A DNA stretch of 64,000 bases from Hippopus hippopus (GCA_946811185.2 OX328107.1:27983587-28047586), one strand, 5' to 3'; numbered from the stretch's first letter, positions 23,984 to 36,315 are shown. The notes: generated by a model not told the origin, from the sequence alone. Numbers and translations are program-made.

Positions 23984-24172
23984 AAGTCTTTACTAAACGA
24001 CAAATTCTAGACTCTTCCAAATTTAAATCTTGTGCACACGGCACATTTGAAAGTGACACCGATGATCTGAAGTCCTTTGACAGGGTAGAAAATATGATTG
24101 GAAAAGGTGGTGTTTTCAAAAACCGTCTCCTTCATGGGAGTGAAAAATTGGGATTGTGTGGTACATAGTTAA
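23984..24172. mobile_element. Family A MITE lacking most of the hairpin
   Basis: Head GTCTTTACTAAACGACAAAT and tail GGGATTGTGTGGTACATAG flank a deleted central stem. Confidence 0.7.
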
Positions 24173-24404
24173 TCATTTATCAAATACAAAATACGTGCGA
24201 TTCATGATTAGACAATTCTCCCTCCAAAAAATGACTCTTGTGAAACTTGATACGTTTTTATGAAAAAAAAATAAACCATTATTGAACAAGTACGTACATG
24301 TATGTACGTGAAAAACACATCAAATGGTCATCACCTTACTGACTCACACCCCTCTCCCCAGAGAGAAAATTACACAAATCATTGCTGCAGTGCCTTTTTA
24401 AAAA

Positions 24405-24568
24405 CTCGAGCATTTGAATACAGGGCAAAAAGAAAATGTTGTCTGAGAAAACATTGTTGGAAATGGAGAAAATGCTGGTTACCAGCATTTTCTCGTTTTC
24501 CCACAATGTTTTCGAAAGCCTTCTTCCTCAGGGTCGTTAAAACTCGGGATTGTGTGGCACAGGCTTAA
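24405..24568. mobile_element. Family A MITE (right part)
   Basis: Hairpin GAGAAAATGCTGGTTACCAG and tail GGGATTGTGTGGCACAGGC before TTAA. It lies 100 bp left of the 1.55-kb TIR element. Confidence 0.75.
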
Positions 24569-24669
24569 ATGTCACCCACCGTGATTCATGATATCTGATA
24601 AAGTTTTCAGTGTTAATAGTATCAATGCTTTTTAATCAAAACGAGTTTACTTGCTCTAAGTTTAATTGT

Positions 24670-26219
24670 CTAACCCTACGTTTACACCATGTTCCCGGCA
24701 GCCACGGCAATCCCGTTTGTCCAAAACGTGGTGTGCCGTGAGATTTTGTTTGTTTGTTTTTTCTCCAATTATCAAGTTCAGTTAGGTCTCTTTACGGTTC
24801 ATCACGGTATCCGTGACAAGCCGTGATGGGAAGGGGTTTCTCAGTTCCACGGTACCCAAAGATCTCCTACGGCTACCTGCCTTCTACCAAGGATGCGAGT
24901 ACGTTCCATCCCGGCCCGTCAAGTTCTGATCAGCCCTATCACGTTTCAAATGTTTCTATCAAGGTCTAACACGTTCATCACGTTCTGTCAAGGTTTTCTC
25001 ATGCATAATGACATGCAAATATGAATAAGATTTTGTTTTTGTATATTTGCTCGGTGCATTCATATAATCTTTGTCTCAGAAAGATAGAGAATTCAGCGGG
25101 GACGGAATACCGTATTGCAGTAGGCGAGAGGAAAGAGAGGAGGGCGAGAAAACTAAGATCCACGTGGGTGCTTGAAAGGATTAAGAAAAAAGGAAGAAAC
25201 ACCTTGGCCACTACTCTAAAATTCTGACCAGAGAGTTTTACACTGAAGATATTAACACATTTCAGAACTAAGGATGTCTCCATAGCTCTAAGCTCCTTTG
25301 ATGAAATGCTGGAACGGGTAAAACCAGTCACTGAGAGATAGGACACGAGGAACCGCTTTGCCTTACAATCTTATCGGACGATAATCCTGATTCTTAGACA
25401 TCTGACCATAAGAGACAACCATTCGTCACTTTCCTGTGCGTTTCGGTGAAATAAAGCTGTCAGATCTGCCATTATGATTGGAAAACTTCGCAATGCATTC
25501 TAGAAAAATACAATGATAAAGTGTTTGCTGTTCCTGTGGCGTCCGATGAATGGAGAGCCCTGACTCATGAGTTTGAGAGCCATCAAGCCCTCTTGCATCA
25601 TAAGGTTGAACCTGGTCCTCAACTGGTGACACTGGAGTTTGTCCAATGAAGATAGACCTTGTTTTCCTTGTGGCTCGAAAAATGCCAACTTTGACTTCTT
25701 GGACTCATTTTCCTATAGCAGCTTTTTTATGCTCCGAGATCGCGCACGTCCGGTCAGGCCGTAGTAGAGCGCAACGCGTCATAACACGCCGGATCCATAA
25801 ACCGGCACATTCCGGGACGTGTCTTGATAGAACGAAACAAAACGGCTCGGACATATCTGCCGGGAGAACCGCGAAAAAAGGCGACAAAACCTGGCAAAAA
25901 CTTGAATGAACCGTGAGATAACCCTGAAATAAGGAGCTTCCACGCCCCAACACGGATCGTCTCTGAGTCTTGTTACGGCTTATTACGTGCTGGTAGGTTC
26001 TCTTGTGATCAACCCGTTCCACTACGGTCTGTTAGGTTTCTCATCTGCACCGGGACTGCCATGGAAAATTTTTCTGACAAATCTAGCACGGTAACGCCGG
26101 CAATCACCGTCTGAAAAGTTCGTATATCCGGTTCCTCTGCGTTGTATTACGTCAGTCCCGTTTTCTCTACGGATGTCAGAAACGTGGCTGCCGTGAACAT
26201 GGTGTAAACGCAGGGTTAG
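24670..26219. mobile_element. 1.55-kb non-autonomous DNA transposon with ~37-bp TIRs
   Basis: The left end CTAACCCTACGTTTACACCA and the right end are inverted copies over about 37 bp (through ...CGGCAGCCACG). The interior contains many short inverted copies of CACGTT/ACGG-type words and no convincing coding region. No target duplication could be assigned. Superfamily unknown. Confidence 0.7.
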
Positions 26220-26365
26220 AGGGCTGTAAGGTGTGTTTGGATGATAAAAACTTGAAACTCATATTTTTGTAATGGTCTGTATCTCAATGTTTATGAATTA
26301 CATTAAATGTGAAATGTGACGTCCCCTATAAGCAATAATGACGTCGCATCTCATGACCTGTGTCT

Positions 26366-26468
26366 GTACCATTTTGATTAGCCAATCAGAAGTTGTTTTA
26401 CTTCTAAATTTAGAATTTGAGAATTAGACAAAGACTGATCATAAGAATGCTTGATGAATATGGGCCTG
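26366..26468. mobile_element. Family D half element
   Basis: AGCCAATCAGAAGTTGTTTT through ATAAGAATGCTTGATGAATA; the left half is missing. Confidence 0.6.
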
Positions 26469-26980
26469 GTCTTTTTTAAGCATTCAACAACCTTGTATAA
26501 CTCTTTACTCGAAAATTTTTTAACTTTTGCATCATTTGGGTATCGTCATTTCAAATTTCTAAATGTTTTAGAATCAGAACGACCTTCAAATATACTAGTA
26601 GATGAAGTGCTTCAGCAGCCATTTCCTTGGGTAACGCCATCTTGAAAAACAAGCGCATTTTATGGCGTTTAAATGACGCCATAACGTCAACGTCTTTCCT
26701 GTAATTTAGAGTAAAATAAAGCTTACATCTTAAGGTCTCTCTAAAAATATATAAGACTTGCCTATATTTCAAGCGTGAAAGAAATTCAATAAAAGTAAAA
26801 CCATGACAGACATTATGAATCACCCTGTATATGTTCATATTTTGAAATTCTAAAAAACAATAGATCTATATTTCGTCTTATTTTCACACAAAAACATATT
26901 TTTGGTAAATCTAATGATTAAATAGATCTATGTATAAAAGCGACAACAGCAACAAAATCATCAGCAACAATAATAAACAA

Positions 26981-28199
26981 GAGCGGCAAATTGTCGCAAG
27001 ATACGCCCGTCCCACCGCCAGTTGTCGAGGGGGGATAATAATCGTAAAGGGCAGGTAGAGGAAAATAGTAGTGCAGCAGAAAGCATGTAAGTGATTGAAA
27101 TAGGCATGAATGTCTCCTCTAACGTTAAGGAAACATGCATGTAAAGTTTCAGGTCATTCCAACATGAAAAGACAAAGTTATATTGTAGAGAAGCATGAAA
27201 AGCTGTAATTCGTGCTAGGAAGAGTTATGGTTCTTGTGCACTGCACTCCGTAATTTTTCAACAATCATGCATACAAAATTTGAAGATGTTCAGACTAGAG
27301 ATGACAAAGTTATGCTCCGGACAAGCAGAAAATGCTGTAAAAATGACGATCAAAGGGAAATAACTCAGACAGCACGAGGTAGAGTTATGGTTCTTTCGCA
27401 CTGCACTCCGTATTATTGCAACAAACACAAATGCCAAGTTTCAAGTCAATCGGATTAGAGATGACAAAGTTAAGCTCCGGACAAAGAACTGGACTGTAAA
27501 AATGAAGATCAAAGTGGAATTACTCAAAATCCGCGCTAGGTAGAGTTATTGTTCATGAGCACTGTACTCCGTAATATTGCAACAAACATGCATACCAAGT
27601 TTGAAGTCGTTCTGACTTGAGATGACAAAGTTATAATCCGGACAAGCACTAAATGCTGTAAAAATGACGATCAAAGGGAAATAACTCAAAGACAGCACGA
27701 GGTAGAGTTACAATTCTTGCGCACTGCACTTCCAAATATTGTAACAAATAAGCATACCATATTTCAAGTCATTCCTACTTAAGATGACAAAGTTATGCTC
27801 AAAACAAGCAAGAAATGCTATAAAAATGAAGATCTAAGGGGGAATAACTCAAAATTCTTGCTAGGAAGAGTTATGGTTCTTGTGCACTGCACTCCGTAAT
27901 TTTTCAACAATCATGCATACAAAATTTGAAGATGTTCAGACTAGAGATGACAAAGTTATGCTCCGGACAAGCAGAAAATGCTGTAAAAATGACGATCAAA
28001 GGGAAATAACTCAAAGACAGCACGAGGTAGAGTTATGGTTCTTTCGCACTGCACTCCGTATTATTGCAACAAACACAAATGCCAAGTTTCAAGTCAATCG
28101 GACTGGAGATGACGAAGTTATGCTCCGGACAAAGAACTGGTCGCCGACTGCCCGCCCGTACGCCATGGGTGATCCCATAATACGTCCCGTCTTCGACGG
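26981..28199 (+). mobile_element. Dispersed element F, left copy (163-bp tandem core)
   Basis: It opens with GCAAATTGTCGCAAGATACG, continues through a unique arm and about six tandem units of about 163 bp (ATTGCAACAAACATGCATAC ... GACAAAGTTATGCTCCGGAC), and closes with GATCCCATAATACGTCCCGT. An inverted, longer copy lies at 30383-32257. The architecture of unique arms around a tandem core is known from pearl/Helitron-like non-autonomous elements of bivalves (inference). The ORFs inside are artefacts of the repeat. Confidence 0.8.
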
Positions 28200-28351
28200 G
28201 CGTATAAAAAGGAGGCCAAAGATAAAATACATTGTATTGAGAAAGAAAACTATTAATGGCAGGAAAAGAGTCTTGGATTTAAAAAAAAACTCATTTGTGG
28301 TACGATAAAATTCAAACTGAAACATCTTTGCGACCATGTCCTGTGAGTGCT

Positions 28352-28582
28352 TTAACCCATTACCACACAATCCCGGGGTTTTTTATCTACCCTGAACTAG
28401 GAGCCTTTTGAAACATTGTGGGAAAAGGAGAAAATGTTGGTAACCAGTATTTTCTCCTTTTTCCACAATCTTTTCTACCTTATCAAAGACAGAAATCATC
28501 ATTTGAGTTACATTTAATTTGCCATCTGCAAATGCTTTCAGTTTGGAGCAGTCTAAAATTTTGTCGTTTGGTAAAGAGTTAA
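28352..28582. mobile_element. Family A MITE, near full length
   Basis: TTAA at 28352-28355 and 28579-28582; CCCATTACCACACAATCC head, GTCGTTTGGTAAAGAG tail, and a central GGAGAAAATGTTGGTAACCA hairpin. A further fragment follows at 28595-28695. Confidence 0.88.
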
Positions 28583-28764
28583 ACATTTCCGGCAGATCTT
28601 CCTAACCCGTTGCCAGCTAATGCCAGAAAACCAAAGGCAGCTGTTAAGTGTAACAAGCATTTGCTCCTTTTTCCAGGTTCTTTTCAAAAGTAGCCGACTT
28701 TAGTGTGTAGGGATACCGAAAAACTTGTAACTCTTTTCAGTGTATGAATTCTTTCTCTAGTGAC

Positions 28765-28835
28765 TCTCAGGTCTGTCTGTCTGCCTGCCTGCCTGCCTGC
28801 CTGTCTGTCTGTCTGCCTGCCTGTCTGTTTCTTTT
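28765..28835. repeat. (CTGT)n/(CTGC)n microsatellite
   Basis: GTCTGTCTGTCTGCCTGCCT pattern, about 70 bp. Confidence 0.95.
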
Positions 28836-29154
28836 TTTGTATAAAATGAAGCCAGACAAACCATTATCGTCATCATCATACAGCAGTTGTTAAACGAACT
28901 CACTGACAGGTTCCTTGTTTTGGCGAAGATCATACTAGCTACGTGTAGACAATAGCAATCAAACGATACCAAATATCAGCAGCTGCCGCTACAAGCGCTT
29001 ACACCCGGATGTTGCATGTGGCTTTGTTGTCGTTTGTCTGCGAGTTACTTCCTTATTTTCAGTTTCTACCCTCGAAATGTTTATCTGCAAGATAGAGCAC
29101 CGCAAACTGCGTTCTGCTGTTTTTGGCTTTTGCGGTTATTTTTACGCCACTTTA

Positions 29155-29340
29155 ACGTGTTTGACTCTTTACCAAACGACAAAATTTAAGAGTTGTCCAA
29201 ATTTATATTTTGAAGATGATGGTTTTAATCGGTTTTGTATGTGGTATGACTGTCTTTTATAGCGTGAAAAAAAAGAAATTGTGGGATTAGTAGAAAAAGC
29301 TAGTTGCCTCCCTATTTGGGGGGGGGGGGGGGGGTTCGCT
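29155..29340. mobile_element. Family A fragment plus G run
   Basis: Head GACTCTTTACCAAACGACAA decays into the interior; a poly-G tract lies at about 29320-29334. Confidence 0.5.
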
Positions 29341-29954
29341 AAAACAAGGGTTAGTTTCATGAGGGGTTAATCGCCTATTGGAACACACTGAAGAATGGCG
29401 TAATTCAATCCCTGGTTATAATATGGCAAACGTTTACTTTGGACACTTTATGGTCTGGTGCACGACATTCGATTATTGAGGCTGCTTGCTTGCACAAGGG
29501 AGTTGGAAATGTATTCGCTGTGTCATAGATTAATGGCCGTGACTGAGATGTGATCAAAACACCCTGCAATACATCAATTTAGATTTCATTTTCGGCGTAG
29601 CTGTATAAGCTGGCTTTTAATCCACCTCTTGATGCTAGTTGATTAGAGAGGTCATCAGACCTCTCCAACAGTGGTGAGTTTAAAAGGCAGACTGTCTCAG
29701 AAACTGCTGTCTAAATCCATTTTCTTTGCGAAATTGTTCTGATACACAGTCTGTTTCATCATAGTTTTATAAATAAACCGAAATCAAAAAACTGAAATAG
29801 GAAATAGACGTGGTTTGTTTTTATTTGACGGATTTCAAAAGAGATTTGTTCTATTGATTTGATTGCAAACGTCCTCTGTCATAATTGTATTTTTTTACTA
29901 AGCTGAGTAATCTAAGCAAAAGGGGGGGAAAAGAATTTTGTTAAAAAAGAGAAA

Positions 29955-30012
29955 GAACACCGCGGGAAAAGATCCCGCGACTTGGAAACGCGGGAAGAAG
30001 GTCACGTGACTG
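29955..30012. promoter_or_regulatory. GTCACGTGAC palindrome with GCGGGAAA-like sites
   Basis: 30001-30010 is a perfect GTCACGTGAC, the CLEAR/E-box consensus for TFEB/MITF/USF-type bHLH-Zip factors. Just upstream, CGCGGGAAAA, CCCGCG and CGCGGGAAG resemble E2F sites. It is GC-rich against an AT-rich surround. No adjacent exon was found, so a promoter role is a guess. Confidence 0.3.
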
Positions 30013-30382
30013 CCATGTACTGCATGAGAGGTTTCTACGCTGCGGTTCTTTTTCCTCATTCTTCCAATGTCCTACTTGATTGTTTACATGTACCAAATAA
30101 ATTAAATTAATAGCCAATAAACTCTTTGTAATCATTGATGCTGACCTCTCCTGGCTTCTTTTCTAAAGAAGCCAACTTGTTGAATGTGCGTTTATTTATC
30201 GTCGCCACCGTTGTCCATATTGGTGGACGCTGTCGGTTGTTTTTTACGTTTTTTATTTAGTGCAGGATACAGGACGAGACCCATGCTGAGTTACGCTTGG
30301 TTCTTAACGTGCTCGGTGTGTAGCACCGTCACACGGGACCTCGGTTTAACTTCTCATCCGAAAGACCTTTAGTAATTATACA

Positions 30383-32257
30383 ACCGTCGAAGACGGGACG
30401 TATTATGGGATCACCCATGGCGTACGGGCGTCCAGGCTGGCAGGCGGCGTCCAGTTCTTTGTCCGGAGCATAACTTTGTCATCTCTAGTCCGATTGACTT
30501 GAAACTTGGCATTTGTGTTTGTTGCAATAATACGGAGTGCAGTGCGAAAGAACCATAACTCTACCTCGTGCTGTCTTTGAGTTATTTTCTGCTTGTCCGG
30601 AATATAACTTTGTCATCTCCAGTCCGATTGACTTGAAACTTGTCATTTGTGTTTGTTGCAATAATACGGAGTACAGTGCGAAAGAACCATAACTCTACCT
30701 CGTGCTGACTTTGAGTTATTTCCCTTTGATCGTCATTTTTACAGCATTTTCTGGTTGTCCGGAATATAACTTTGTCATCTCTAGTCTGAACATCTTCAAA
30801 TTTTGTATGCATGATTGTTGAAAAATAACGGAATGTAGTGCACAAGAACCATAACTCTTCCTAGCAAGAATTTTGAGTTATTCCCCCTTTGATCTTCATT
30901 TTTAAAGCATTTCTTGCTTGTTTGGAGCATAACTTTGTCATCTTAAGTAGGAATGACTTGAAATACGGTATGCTTATTTGTTGCAATATTTGGAAGTGCA
31001 GTGCGCAAGAATTGTAACTCTACCTCGTGCTGTCTTTGAGTTATTTCCCTTTGATCGTCATTTTTACTGCATTTAGTGCTTGTCCGGAATATAACTTTGT
31101 CATCTCAAGTCAGAACGACTTCAAACTTGGTATGCATGTTTGTTGCAATATTACGGAGTACAGTGCATAAGAACAATAACTCTACCTAGCGCGGATTTTG
31201 AGTAATTCCACTTTGATCTTCATCTCTACAGTTAAGTTTTTAGTCTGGAGCTTAACTTTGTCATCTCTAGTCCGATTGACTTGAAACTTGGCATTTGTGT
31301 TTGTTGCAATAATACGGAGTGCAGTGCGAAAGAACCATAACTCTACCTCGTGCTGTCTTTGAGTTATTTCCCTTTGATCGTCATTTTTACAGCATCTTCT
31401 GCTTGTCCGGAGCATAACTTTGTCATCTCTAGTCTGAACATCTTCAAATTTTGTATGCATGATTGTTGAAAAATTACGGAGTGCAGTGCACAAGAACCAT
31501 AACTCTTCCTAGCAAGAATTTTGAGTTATTCCCCCTTAGATCTTCATTTTTATAGCATTTCTTGCTTGTCTGGAGCATAACTTTGTCATCTTAAGTAGGA
31601 ATGACTTGGAATATGGTATGCTTATTTGTTGCAATATTTGGAAGTGCACTGCGCAAGAATTGTAACTCTACCTCATGCTGTCTTTGAGTTTCTCCCTTTG
31701 ATCGTCATTTTTACAGCATTTAGTGCTTGTCCGGAATATATCTCAAGTCAGAACGACTTCATACTTGGTATGCATGTTTGTTGCAATATTACGGAGTATA
31801 GTGCTCAAGAACAATAACTCTACTTAGCGCGGAGTTTGAGTAATTCCACTTTGATCTTCATTTTTACAGTATTTCTTGCTTGTCCGGAACGGAACTTTGT
31901 CACCTCAAGTCAAATTGACTTGAGACTTGGTAAACATGTTTGTTGCAGTTACGAAAAGTGCAATGCACTGGAGCCATAACCTTACCTAATGCCCTTTTGG
32001 AATTATTCCCTTTTCATTATTTTTTTTTTTACAGCTTTTCATGCTTCTCTACAGTATAACTTTGTCTTTTCATGTTGGAATCACCTGAAACTTTATATGC
32101 ATGTTTCCTTAACATTAGAGGAGACATTCATGCCTATTTCAATCACTTACATGCTTTCTGCTGCACTACCATATTCCTCTACCTGCTCTTTACGATTATT
32201 ATCCCCCCTCGACAACTGGCGGTGGGACGGGCGTATCTTGCGACAATTTGCTGCTCT
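30383..32257 (-). mobile_element. Dispersed element F, right inverted copy
   Basis: Reverse-complement of the 26981-28199 element, with the same two arms and about ten core units instead of six. The two copies are separated by 2.2 kb and together form an imperfect inverted repeat. Confidence 0.8.
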
Positions 32258-32463
32258 TGTTTTTAGATGTCCAGCCGTGGGGCTCGAACCGACAGCCTCA
32301 AATGACCTTAGACTAGATGTTTACAAGTGATCCGCTCTATGTTTTGAGCTATGCGGGCTGGTCAAATGGTATTAGTTTCCAGTGACTAAATTGTACTTTG
32401 CGAATGTTTGTGCTGCGGCCCTATTTATGACACCATTATGTATACAAGGTTCAGGACTAATGT

Positions 32464-32590
32464 TAACCTTTAAATAGGCTGCTAAGCGCGACTCAGGACC
32501 TTTGCTGACATTATATGCCAAGATCAGACTGCACAGAACGTGCAGTCTGATCTTGCATCTGTAGTGAAAATACTCCTAGCACTTTGATTT
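32464..32590. mobile_element. Family C hairpin element (partial)
   Basis: TTAACCTTTAAATAGGCTGC end and AGATCAGACTGCACAGAACG stem. Confidence 0.75.
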
Positions 32591-33252
32591 TCATTTGGAT
32601 TTCCGTGTTCCGCTGGCATCAGTTAGTTGCTAGGTAATACAGGTAAATACTCTCTTGTTTATCAAAGAACATTATGAAGCTAATTAAAATTTTGCATGAC
32701 AATCTTTCCTTTGGGCGCTCATTTATTTATGAAGCTATTTAAATTTTGCATGACAATCTTTCCTTTGGGCGCTCATTTATATATGTTAATTTTGCATTTT
32801 TGCTCAATGGGTGGTGTTGTAATATCTAGTATAAATATAGTCTGCTCATCAGGTAATTAATTAGTCTGGCTGTTGAATTCATAGAGTCAACATTACATTC
32901 GAGTTAACAGGTTGCTATTCTGCTATTACCGGTGGCTAGCTTATAGGTCTTTACTCCAATTCAATAGAGTGAGATTAGACTTGTCAGGTAAAATCACTAC
33001 AGATAAACAGTAAATATAAAATTTAAAAACTGGAGGGGTGAATGCGAAATTATTCTATCTGCGTTTTGAAAAATTTTACAGGTAAGGGAAAAAACTTCAC
33101 ATTTCTCTGAAAAGAGTTGTTAGATCATCTTTTTTATATAAGTTGTGTTGAATTCATGCTTGGCTAATAGCTTCGGTATGAGCCCTACTTTTCCCAAGTA
33201 TTCGAGAATGGGTGATGCGTCATAGCAGACAGGACGAATCTTCGAAGAATAT

Positions 33253-33520
33253 GAGCCCGCCCGGGTGGCTCAGTGGTGAGCGTGTCGGACTCATAACCTG
33301 GTGGTTGTGAGTTCGATACCCGGTTGAGACGAACTTTCTTTCCGGCGTATTTTCGCCTCTCACCTCTGCTGAAGCATGTGAGAAAAGTAGTCGGTGGCTC
33401 TGGAAAGAAAGTTGTGTTAGTACTGGTGTGAGAAAGCCAGGAAACATATGTGCGTCACCGACCGCCATGATATGACTTTAGCTGTTAAAGTGGCGTTAAA
33501 CCCCAATACAACCAATACAA
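33253..33520 (+). mobile_element. S1 SINE, full length
   Basis: CCGGGTGGCTCAGTGGTGAG box A, GTTCGATACCCGG box B, body and TTAAACCCCAATACAACCAA tail. Best S1 reference copy. Confidence 0.9.
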
Positions 33521-33867
33521 CCAATTCGAAGAATATGACATGCGCAGACAACGTCAAACTGGGGACGAGCTGTGTTGACTTTAAGGACACGAGGCCCATT
33601 TTATTTATTGATATCTTATGTTCATTCTTGTAAGGCTTTGTAAATCAAATATAGAGGTAGTCTAGAAATTACCATACTTAAGTCATATTGTTGATAATTG
33701 TCTCTGATTACACCATTTTCATATATATTGTATATTATCGTGCTCATACATTCATATAACTGGTGGAAAATTGTTATAATCAAGGTGTACAATTTACAAA
33801 TTACCTTCGCTCGTCATCTCATTTGTTTTTCATAATCTGTAAATAGAAGTATCATCCATAAATCACG

Positions 33868-34021
33868 GTGATTCGTAACCGCTTGGCGAAAGTACGCTAC
33901 AGATCTACACCATACAATAGGGGGATATTTCTCCCCTAACATAACTCTGAAATAAGCATAATATGGGTTTTACCATCGGCTTGAAAGTTTCATTTCACAT
34001 ATTTAGCAGGTTAAGGTTTAA
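33868..34021. mobile_element. Family C half element
   Basis: CATCGGCTTGAAAGTTTCAT shoulder and TATTTAGCAGGTTAAGG end, with the stem largely lost. Confidence 0.55.
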
Positions 34022-34269
34022 TCGATATCACGCATTTTTCATTATCCCGGCTAATGGCTTTTATCAAGAAAAGAAACGTGACAGCCTAAAGTCGCTCGTA
34101 AAATAGTCATGTAAAAAGTAGAGTAGTACCTTTGGTCTCTGAACTCAAGTGAAAACCAAACGGTACATGGACATAAATAGTTTGGCTACATAGCTTTACT
34201 GGCATCCCTGAGTTTAAGGCGTAAGAATACATAAACAGAGTTATATATTTTCTTTCGTTTCGTACACAC

Positions 34270-34457
34270 CGTGGAAGTGGTAACACCCTTTCCCCCTCAT
34301 AGTTAATAGGAATTATTTTAAACCGAAATTCCGCTTCTTGTTTATACACATAGTTTTTTGGTGGACTGTGACAACAGCTTCCGGTAGGTAGGTCCACGGT
34401 GCATTTCGATGATTTTGGTATAATGCGTTCAGTTACAAAAGCATATGGGTAGCAAAG
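34270..34457 (-). CDS. Candidate exon, fibronectin-III-like fragment
   Basis: The minus-strand frame is open for 62 codons plus 2 nt from a pyrimidine-rich TTTTCTTCTACATATTGCAAG acceptor to a CCACG|GTGTGT donor. It encodes a Cys-containing segment ending YKQEAEFRFKIIPINYEGER. The Y/F-x-F-x-I-x-x-x-N-x-x-G spacing is that of the F strand and F-G loop of FN3 domains. It is on the same strand as the 959-10864 exons and could be an extracellular exon of that gene, but 23 kb of repeats lie between and no transmembrane exon was found. It could also be chance coding. Confidence 0.3.
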
Positions 34458-34459
34458 CT

Positions 34460-35615
34460 TGCAATATGTAGAAGAAAACTTTAAAAGACTTCTCAGACAA
34501 AGTAAAATGTAAAAAGAAAAACAGCAAAAATAAGTTAAAATAGCGTTGCCAAATCGCTTTTAGCACTCCTCCATCAAAATTAGTTGGGGAGGGTCCTTCC
34601 CCTTCCTCCTAGGCCTATTGATTGTGTGGTTGCTGTTCTTGCAGTAGTAAAGAACAATCAATAGAGGGATTGGTGTATTACTTATGCATGTATATGTTTA
34701 TAATCTAGCGTTTTCGACATGGTCTTTTTTGAGATTTACGTTCATGCTTTCATAGAGATGTAATGACGGAAAAAAAGATGGTTTCACGCGAGAAATCAGA
34801 AAACTGAAATAACACCTCCCTTTCTTACGCGACGAGAATTCAGTGAACCAAATCATGCAGAATTTTCATACTTACGCTGTGATACAAGTTTATTATCTTT
34901 AACCGTTAGCATACAAGCATTCAGACGGGTTAAGAAGGTCTACAAGAGCTGAAATAAAAGCAAGCTGATCAAGATTTCTTCTCCTTTCCGTTACTTCGCT
35001 CACCTTGTACTCTTTAATCTAAAACATGTTTCTAAGAACAGTTTGGATAGATCTACCAATTTTATTGTGTAAACACATGTTACACCGTACGCTCGATTTA
35101 GGGGTTCCAAGAGATATTCTTATTTTTGACGAATAGATCTGTTGATGTCTTGAATTGACATTCACTGGGAAACAAATCATTAATTTACTTAATTATGCGA
35201 TATATCGCTGCTGATATCACACTCAAGTTCACGCAAAACCGATTTTTGAAAAAGATGCACGATTTTCCTTTGTGAAGAGTATGTTTGTTTCAGGGGCGAA
35301 AACGGAGACGACTTCCACGGATATCGAAACACGGAAATGGGAAAGCGGATATTGTCTAAAAATTAAAAAAAAAAGAAGATGTCTTCGATCACAGTTTATA
35401 GAAAAAATTAAAGACTTGTAAACACCAAACTCTTACAAAGTGTATTTCTAGACAGATCAAATTACGTACAAAAACCGCAATTACGATACCCAACCGCTGT
35501 ACATATATATTCACACAGTTAGCCTATTCATGCTTTGCCTGGATTTTTTTTATCGAATAATTTATGATAGTGCTCATTACTTCAGTGATCTTTTATTCCT
35601 TTGCCAAACAATTCC
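34460..35615. other. No gene or repeat recognised
   Basis: Unique-looking AT-rich sequence. No convincing exon, SINE or MITE was seen on either strand. Confidence 0.5.
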
Positions 35616-35618
35616 GTG

Positions 35619-35848
35619 TTTAACCCTTTACCACACGGCAAAATTTAAGACCTATCCAAATTGAAAGCATTTGCAGACGACAATTTCATAGTGGCTCAAA
35701 TGACGCAACTTTTCTTTGATAGGGTAGAAAACTTTGTGGGAAAAGGAGAAAATGCTGGTTACCAGCATTTTCTCCTTTTCCCACAATGTTTTCAAAAGGC
35801 CTCTTCTTCAGGGGCGTTAAAAGGCGTCATTGTGTGGTAAAGGGTTAA
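35619..35848. mobile_element. Family A MITE, full length
   Basis: TTAACCCTTTACCACACGGC head, GTGTGGTAAAGGGTTAA tail and a perfect GGAAAAGGAGAAAATGCTGG hairpin. 230 bp including both TTAA sites; a good reference copy. Confidence 0.93.
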
Positions 35849-36039
35849 ACTACTCTGAGAAAGAAGAATTTCGAAAACATTAAATGAAGAACTAGCAAAG
35901 AATAACTTTACTGCTATATAAAGATGTCTTTTGATATTATATTATTTATAGAAAACTGCAGTGACTTTTCTGGTATACTGTTGGATAAAATTAGAATGAT
36001 CCACACTTTATTTACAAAAGACTAGCTTTTAATTGATTG

Positions 36040-36315
36040 ATTGATTGATCAGTTGGTTGGTTTGTGTGTTGGTTGGTTGGTGTGTTGTTGTGTCTGTTGG
36101 TTGTTGGGTCGGTGTGTTGGTTGGTTTGTGTGTGTGTGTATGTGTTGGTTGGTTGTTGGGTTGGTGTGTTGGTTGGTTGGTGTGTTGGTTGGTTGGTTTG
36201 TGCGTGTGTATGTGTTTGTTTGTTTGTTTGTGTGTGGGGGTGTGGGGGTGTGAGTGTGTGTGGGTGTGTGTGTGTTGGTTGGTTGGTGTGTATGTGTTGG
36301 TTGGTTGGTTGACAA
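36040..36315. repeat. (TTGG)n/(GTGT)n tract
   Basis: GT-rich, C-poor low-complexity sequence (GTTGGTTGGTTGG, TGTGTGTGTG). ORFs in several frames here are artefacts. Confidence 0.95.

Noticed and set aside
27880..28308. 142-codon plus-strand ORF and similar minus-strand ORFs at 30582 and 31182
   Set aside because: They lie inside the tandem core of element F and recur with each unit; no independent coding evidence.
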